Positions 56,401 to 64,000 of a DNA stretch of 64,000 bases are shown piece by piece. Both the position numbers and the translations under genes were made by a program. Under the pieces are notes generated by a model. The model had not been told where the DNA came from and searched no databases. It saw only the letters and a program-made list of their open reading frames with translations. Each line of letters starts with the position of its first letter. Within the stretch, counting starts at the first letter, position 1. Source of the DNA: Brachynemurus nebulosus (lineage: Eukaryota > Arthropoda > Insecta > Neuroptera > Myrmeleontidae); assembly GCA_035578155.1 (NCBI GenBank), contig JAPWDM010000076.1, positions 393,315 through 457,314 on the forward strand. Reading direction: 5' to 3'.

Positions 56401-59400
56401 TTACGATTTATGACGCAATTTTGCTGAAAATGTGTTTTTGGGTAAAATTCATATTCACGGTTTCACCATTGCAAGTAGGATGCCAAAAATTCAAATTTAC
56501 CGAAGTTATCTTAGATCGCTTTCTTTTGTTTAAAAATGCCGATCTCGTCACAATTTTTTCGATTTTTAACGCAATTTTGCTGCAAATTACGTTCTCGGGT
56601 AAAATTCATATCCACGATTTTACCCTCGCAAGCAGAACACCAAATATCCAAATTTGTCGATGTAATCTTAGATCGTTTATTTTTGCTTAAAAATGTTTAT
56701 TTCTTAAGAGCTTTACGATTTATGACGCAATTTTGCTGAAAATTGTGCTTTTGGGTAAAATTCATATTCACGGTTTCACCCTTGCAAGCAGGATGCCAAA
56801 AATCCAAATTTACCGAAGTTGTCTTAGATCGCTTTCTTTTGTTTTAAAAATGCCGATCTCATCACAATTTTTCGATTTTTAACGCAATTTTGCTGCAAAT
56901 TGCGTTCTCGGGTAAAATTCATATCCACGATTTTACCCTCGCAAGCAGAACACCAAATGTCCAAATTTGTCGATGTAATCTTAGATCGTTTATTTTTGCT
57001 TAAAAAATGTTTTATTTCTTAACAGCTTTACGATTTATAATGCAATTTTATTGAAAGTTGTGTTTTTGGGTAAAATTCATATTCACGGTTTCACCATTGC
57101 AAGCAGGATGCCAAAAATCCAAATTTACCGAAGTTATCTTAGATCGCTTTCTTTCGTTTAAAATGCGATCTCATCACAATTTTTCGATTTTTAACGCAAT
57201 TTTGCTGCAAATTGCGTTCTCGGGTAAAATTCATATCCACGATTTTACCCTCGCAAGCAGAACACCAAAAATCCAAATTTGTCGATGTAATCTTAGATCG
57301 TTCATTTTTGCTTAAAAATTTTTATTTCATAACAGCTTTACGATTTATGACCCAATTTTGCTGAAAATTGTGCTTTTGGTAAAATTCATATTCACGGTTT
57401 CACCCTTGCAAGCAGGATGCCAAAAATCCAAATTTACCGAAGTTATCTTAGATCGCTTCTTTTGTTTAAAAATGCCGATCTCATCACAATTTTTTCGATT
57501 TTTAACGCAATTTTGCTGCAAATTGCGTTCTCGGGTAAAATTCATATCCACGATTTTACCCTCGCAAGCAGAACACCAAATATCCAAATTGTCGATGTAA
57601 TCTTATATCGTTTATTTTTGCTTAAAAATGTTTATTTCTTAACAGCTTTACGATTTATAACGCAATTTTATTGAAAGTTGTGTTTTTGGGTAAAATTCAT
57701 ATTCACGGTTTCACCATTGCAAGTAGGATGCCAAAAATCCAAATTTACCGAAGTTTATCTTAGATCGCTTTCTTTTGTTTAAAAATGCCGATCTCGTCAC
57801 AATTTTTCGATTTTTAAAACGCAATTTTGCTGCAAATTGCGTTCTCGGGTAAAATTCATATCCACGATTTTACCCTCGCAAGCAGAACACCAAATATCCA
57901 AATTTGTGGATGTAATCTTAGATCGTTTATTTTTGCTTAAAAATGTTTATTTCTTAAGAGCTTTACGATTTATAACGCAATTTTATTGAAAGTTGTGTTT
58001 TTGGGGTAAAATTCATATTCACGGTTTCACCATTGCAAGCAGGATGCCAACAAATCCAAATTTACCGAAGTTATCTTAGATCGCTTTCTTTTGTTTAAAA
58101 ATGCCGATCTCATCACAGTTTTTCGATTTTTAACGCAATTTTGCTGCAAATTGCGTTCTCGGGTAAAATTCATATCCACGATTTTACCCTCGCAAGCAGA
58201 ACACCAAATATCCAAATTTGTCGATGTAATCTTAGATCGTTCATTTTTGCTCAAAAATGTTAATTTCATAACAGCTTTACGATTTATGACGCAATTTTTG
58301 CTGAAAATTGTGCTTTTGGGTAAAATTCATATTCACGGTTTCGCCCTTGCAAGCAGGATGCCAAAAATCCAAATTTACCGAAGTTGTCTTAGATCGCTTT
58401 TTTTTGTTTAAAAATGCCGATCTCATCACAATTTTTCGATTTTTAACGCAATTTTGCTACAAATTGCGTTCTCGGCTAAAATTCATATCCACGATTTTAC
58501 CCTCGCAATCAGAACACCAAATGTGCAAATTTGTCGATGTAATCTTAGATCGTTTATTTTTGCTTAAAAATGTTTATTTCTTAACAGCTTTACGATTTAT
58601 AACGCAGTTTTATTGAAAGTTGTGTTTTTGGGTAAAATTCATATTCACGGTTTCTCACCATTGCAAGCAGGATGCCAAAAATCCAAATTTACCGAAGTTA
58701 TCTTAGATCGCTCTCTTTTGTTTAAAAATGCCGATCTCATCACAATTTTTCGGTTTTTAACGCAATTTTGCTGCAAATTGCGTTCTCGGGTAAAAATTCA
58801 TATCCACGATTTTACCCTCGCAAGCAGAACACCAAATATCCAAATTTGTCGATGTAATCTTAGATCGTTTATTTTTGCTTAAAAATGTTTATTTCTTAAC
58901 AGCTTTACGATTTATAATGCAATTTTATTGAAAGTTTTTTTTTTGGGTAAAAGTCATATTCACGGTTTCACCATTGCAAGCAGGATGCCAAAAATCCAAA
59001 TTTACCGAAGTTATCTTAGATCGCTCTCTTTTGTTTAAAAATGCCGATCTCATCACAATTTTTCGATTTTTAAACGCAATTTTGCTGCAAATTGCGTTCT
59101 CGGCTAAAATTCATATCCACGATTTTACCCTCGCAATCAGAACACCAAATGTGCAAATTTGTCGATGTAATCTTAGATCGTTTATTTTTGCTTAAAAATG
59201 TTTATTTCTTTAACAGCTTTACGATTTATAAAGCAATTTTATTGAAAGTTTTTTTTTTGGGTAAAATTCATATTCACGGTTTCACCATTGCAAGCAGGAT
59301 GCCAAAAATCCAAATTTACCGAAGTTATCTTAGATCGCTTTCTTTTGTTTAAAAATGCCCATCTCATCACAATTTTTCGATTTTTAACGCAATTTTGCTG

Positions 59401-62400
59401 CAAACTGCGTTCTCGAGTAAAATTCATATCCACAATTTTACCCTCGCAAGCAGAACACCAAATATCCAAATTTGTCGATGTAATCTTAGATCGTTCATTT
59501 TTGCTTAAAAATTTTTATTTCATAACAGCTTTACGATTTATGACGCAATTTTGCTGAAAATTGTGCTTTTGGGTAAAATTCATATTCACGGTTTCGCCCT
59601 TGCAAGCAGGATGCCAAAAATCCAAATTTACCGAAGTTGTCTTAGATCGCTTTTTTTTTGTTTAAAAATGCCGATCTCATCACAATTTTTCGATTTTTAA
59701 CGCAATTTTGCTGCAAATTGCGTTCTCGGCTAAAATTCATATCCACGATTTTACCCTCGCAAGCAGAACATCAAATATCCAAATTTGTCGATGTAATCTT
59801 AGATCGTTCATTTTTGCTTAAAAATTTTTATTTCATAACAGCTTTACGATTTATGACCCAATTTTGCTGAAAATTGTGCTTTTGGGTAAAATTCATATTC
59901 ACGGTTTCACCATTGCAAGCAGGATGCCAAAAATCCAAATTTACCGAAGTTATCTTAGATCGCTTTCTTTTGTTTAAAAATGCCGATCTCATCACAATTT
60001 TTCGATTTTTAACGCAATTTTGCTGCAAATTGGCGTTCGGGTAAAATTCATATCCACGATTTTACCCTCGCAAGCAGAACACCAAATATCCAAATTTGTC
60101 GATGTAATCTTATATCGTTTATTTTTGCTTAAAAATGTTTATTTCTTAACAGCTTTACGATTTATAACGCAATTTTATTGAAAGTTGTGTTTTTGGGTAA
60201 AATTCATATTCACGGTTTCACCATTGCAAGTAGGATGCCAAAAATCCAAATTTACCGAAGTTTATCTTAGATCGCTTTCTTTTGTTTAAAAATGCCGATC
60301 TCGTCACAATTTTTCGATTTTTAACGCAATTTTGCTGCAAATTGCGTTCTCGGGTAAAATTCATATCCACGATTTTACCCTTGCAAGCAGAACACCAAAT
60401 ATCCAAATTTGTCGATGTAATCTTAGATCGTTTATTTTTGCTTAAAAATGTTTATTTCTTAAGAGCTTTACGATTTATAACGCAATTTTATTGAAAGTTG
60501 TGTTTTTGGGTAAAATTCATATTCACGGTTTCACCATTGCAAGCAGGATGCCAAAAATCCAAATTTACCGAAGTTATCTTAGATCGCTTTCTTTTGTTTA
60601 AAAATGCCGATCTCATCACAGTTTTTCGATTATTAACGCAATTTTGCTGCAAATTGCGTTCTCGGGTAAAATTCATATCCACGATTTTACCCTCGCAAGC
60701 AGAACACCAAATATCCAAATTGTCGATGTAATCTTAGATTGTTTATTTTTGCTTAAAAATGTTTATTTCTTAATAGCTTTACGATTTATAACGCAATTTT
60801 ATTGAAAGTTGTGTTTTTGGGTAAAATTCATATTCACGGTTGCACCATTGCAAGCAGGATGCCAAAAATCCAAATTTACCGAAGTTATCTTAGATCGCTT
60901 TCTTTTGTTTAAAAATGCCGATCTCATCACAATTTTTCGATTTTTAACGCAACTTTGCTGCAAATTGCGTTCTCGGGTAAAATTCATATCCACGATTTTA
61001 CCCTCGCAAGTAGAACACCCAAATATCCAAATTTGTCGATGTAATCTTAGATCGTTTATTTTTGCTTAAAAATGTTTATTTCTTAACAGCTTTACGATTT
61101 ATAACGCAATTTTATTGAAAGTTGTGTTTTTGGGTAAAATTCATATTCACGGTTTCACCATTGCAAGCAGGATGCCAAAAATCAAATTTACCGAAGTTAT
61201 GTTAGATCGCTTTCTTTTGTTTAAAAATGCCGATCTCATCACAGTTTTTCGATTTTTAAACGCAATTTTGCTGCAAATTGCGTTCTCGGGTAAAATTCAT
61301 ATCCACGATTTTACCCTCGCAAGCAGAACACCAAATATCCAAATTTGTCGATGTAATCTTAGATCGTTCATTTTTGCTTAAAAATGTTTATTTCATAACA
61401 GCTTTACGATTTATGACGCAATTTTGCTGAAAAATTGTGCTTTTGGGTAAAATTCATATTCACGGTTTCACCCTTGCAAGCAGGATGCCAAAAATCCAAA
61501 TTTACCGAAGTTATCTTAGATCGCTTTCTTTTGTTTAAAAATGCCGATCTCATCACAATTTTTCGATTTTTAACGCAATTTTGCTGCAAATTGCGTTCTC
61601 GGGTAAAATTCATATCCCACGATTTTACCCTCGCAAGCAGAACACCAAATATCCAAATTTTGTCGATGTAATCTTAGATCGTTTATTTTTGCTTAAAATG
61701 TTTATTTCTTAACAGCTTTACGATTTATAAACGCAATTTTATTGAAAGTTTTTTTTTTGGGTAAAATTCATATTCACGGTTTCACCATTGCAAGCAGGAT
61801 GCCAAAAATCCAAATTTACCGAAGTTATCTTAGATCGCTTTCTTTTGTTTAAAAATGCCGATCTCATCACAGTTTTTCGATTTTTAACGCATATTTTGCT
61901 GCAAATTGCGTTCTCGGGTAAAATTCATATCCACGATTTTACCCTCGCAAGCAGAACACACCAAATATCCAAATTTGTCGATGTAATCTTAGATCGTTCA
62001 TTTTTGCTTAAAAATGTTTATTTCATAACAGCTTTACGATTTATGGACGCAATTTTGCTGAAAATTGTGTTTTTGGGTAAAATTCATATTCACGGTTTCA
62101 CCATTGCAAAGTAGGATGCCCAAAAATTCAAATTTACCGAAGTTATCTTAGATCGCTTTCTTTTGTTTAAAAATGCCGATCTCGTCACAATTTTTCGATT
62201 TTTAACGCAATTTTGCTGCAAATTACGTTCTCGGGTAAAATTCATATCCACGATTTTACCCTCGCAAGCAGAACACCAAATATCCAAATTTGTCGATGTA
62301 ATCTTAGATCGTTTATTTTTGCTTAAAAATGTTTATTTCTTAAGAGCTTTACGATTTATGACGCAATTTTGCTGAAAATTGTGCTTTTGGGTAAAATTCA

Positions 62401-64000
62401 TATTCACGGTTCTCACCCTTGCAAGCAGGATGCCAAAAATCCAAATTTACCGAAGTTGTCTTAGATCGCTTTCTTTTGTTTAAAAATGCCGATCTCATCA
62501 CAATTTTTCGATTTTTAACGCAATTTTGCTGCAAATTGCGTTCTCGGGTAAAATTCATATCCACGATTTTAACCCTCGCAAGCTGAACACCAAATGTCCA
62601 AATTTGTCGATGTAATCTTAGATCGTTTATTTTTGCTAAAAATGTTTATTTCTTAACAGCTTTACGATTTATAATGCAATTTTATTGAAAGTTGTGTTTT
62701 TGGGTAAAATTCATATTCACGGTTTCACCATTGCAAGCAGGGATGCCAAAAATCCAAATTTACCGAAGTTATCTTAGATCGCTTTCTTTCGTTTAAAATG
62801 CCGATCTCATCACAATTTTTCGATTTTAACGCAATTTTGCTGCAAATTTGCGTTCTCGGGTAAAATTCATATCCACGATTTTACCCTCGCAAGCAGAACA
62901 CCAAAAATCCAAATTTGTCGATGTAATCTTAGATCGTTCATTTTTGCTTAAAATTTTTATTTCATAACAGCTTTACGATTTATGACCCAATTTTGCTGAA
63001 AATTGTGCTTTTGGGTAAAATTCATATTCACGGTTTCACCCTTGCAAGCAGGATGCCAAAAATCCAAATTTACCGAAGTTATCTTAGATCGCTTTCTTTT
63101 GTTTAAAAATGCCGATCTCATCACAATTTTTCGATTTTTAACGCAATTTTGCTGCAAATTGCGTTCTCGGTAAAATTCATTTTCACGATTTTACCCTCGC
63201 AGAGCAGAACACCAAATATCCAAATTTGTCGATGTAATCTTATATCGTTTATTTTTGCTTAAAAATGTTTATTTCTTAACAGCTTACGATTTATAACGCA
63301 ATTTTATTGAAAGTTGTGTTTTTGGGTAAAATTCCTATTCACGGTTTCTCACCATTGCAAGTAGGATGCCAAAAATCCAAATTTACCGAAGTTTATCTTA
63401 GATCGCTTTCTTTTGTTTAAAAAATGCCGATCTCGTCACAATTTTTCGATTTTTTAACGCAATTTTGCTGCAAATTGCGTTCTCGGGTAAAATTCATATC
63501 CACGATTTTACCCTCGCAAGCAGAACACCAAATACCAAATTTGTGGATGTAATCTTAGATCGTTTATTTTTGCTTAAAAATGTTTATTTCTTAAGAGCTT
63601 TACGATTTATAACGCAATTTTATTGAAAGTTGTGTTTTTGGGGTAAAATTCATATTCACGGTTCTCACCATTGCAAGCAGGATGCCAAAAATCCAAATTT
63701 ACCGGAAGTTATCTTAGATCGCTTTCTTTTGTTTAAAAATGCCGATCTCATCACAGTTTTTCGATTTTTAACGCAATTTTGCTGCAAATTGCGTTCTCCG
63801 GGTAAAATTCATATCCACGATTTTACCCTCGCAAGCAGAACACCAAATATCCAAATTTGTCGATGTAATCTTAGATCGTTCATTTTTGCTCAAAAATGTT
63901 AATTTCATAAACAGCTTTTACGATTTATGACGCAATTTTGCTGAAAATTGTGCTTTTGGGTAAAATTCATATTCACGGTTTCGCCCTTGCAAGCAGGATG
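53466..64000. repeat. 312-bp satellite array (dimer of about 156-bp halves), right edge open
   Basis: About 34 tandem copies fill the last 10.5 kb and leave the window. Each 312-bp unit has two related halves, both starting GGGTAAAATTCATATTCACGG or GGGTAAAATTCATATCCACG: one with CAAGCAGGATGCCAAAAATC and GCTGCAAATTGCG, the other with CAAGCAGAACACCAAATATC and AACAGCTTTACGATTTAT. Units are very similar (single-base changes and indels). Each second half contains GGGTAAAAT(11)ATTTTACCC and each first half CGCAATTT(6)AAATTGCG, both able to form hairpins. The halves are nucleosome-sized. Because 312 is a multiple of three, equal open frames of about 76-102 codons recur in every unit; they are not genes. 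Confidence 0.95.

Noticed and set aside
53600..64000. Recurrent 76-102-codon open frames on both strands in every satellite unit
   Set aside because: They arise because the 312-bp period is a multiple of three; text is dictated by the repeat, starts and stops recur at the same phase, and no domain is present.
53466..64000. CRISPR-like array of repeats and spacers
   Set aside because: The units are long and continuous, without short direct repeats separated by unique spacers, and the genome is eukaryotic.

Overview
The window is 64 kb of AT-rich, intron-bearing eukaryotic DNA. It has no rRNA or tRNA genes that I can recognise and almost no single-copy coding sequence. The families present point to an arthropod, most probably an insect: RLE-type non-LTR retrotransposons, Penelope-like elements, a gypsy/Ty3 LTR element, pogo/Tigger, hAT, Harbinger-like and piggyBac-like remnants, THAP and HTH-psq exons, and long (TA)n arrays. 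I cannot name the species. The window reads as a stack of mobile elements that ends in a large satellite array.

Layout. 1-1.0 kb: two in-phase exons of an unrecognised, probably transposon-associated protein. 1.5-8.2 kb: AT-rich DNA holding two long inverted-repeat elements, a small MITE and two kinds of degenerate tandem repeat. 8.5-9.2 kb: tail of a Penelope-like element with a GIY-YIG fragment and a decayed hammerhead. 9.6-11.1 kb (-): degenerate member of an uncharacterised invertebrate repeat family. 14.4-14.8 kb: non-LTR RT tail. 14.86-19.35 kb and 19.42-23.0 kb (-): two different R2/R4(Dong)-like retrotransposons in tandem, separated by (TTA)n. 23.3-24.5 kb (-): broken pogo/Tigger transposase. 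25.1-28.1 kb: giant inverted repeat built from Penelope-like 3' ends, with a hammerhead-shaped motif in each arm. 28.9-30.1 kb: two foldback elements. 31.3-32.0 kb: DDE fragment split by (TA)n. 32,286-46,348: LTR-bounded gypsy element sitting in a (TA)n tract. 46.5-52.9 kb: fragments with HTH-psq, piggyBac-like and SWIM signatures plus several MITEs, one hAT MITE nested in another hAT. 53.47-64.0 kb: 312-bp satellite, a dimer of about 156-bp halves, running off the right edge.

The most unusual unit lies between the gypsy LTRs. The two LTRs are nearly identical, yet gag-pol carries many frameshifts and stops and an integrase catalytic Asp-to-Ala change. Antisense to pol, and spread over 6.7 kb, is a two-exon THAP-domain gene with consensus splice sites, matching phase and a complete C2CH signature; its 5.8-kb intron is full of older palindromic elements. 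An 8-bp direct repeat (GTAAATTT) brackets this unit, which could mark a P-element-like insertion, although I could not confirm terminal inverted repeats. Many frameshifts in the window fall in homopolymers, so some lesions may be consensus errors rather than biology.
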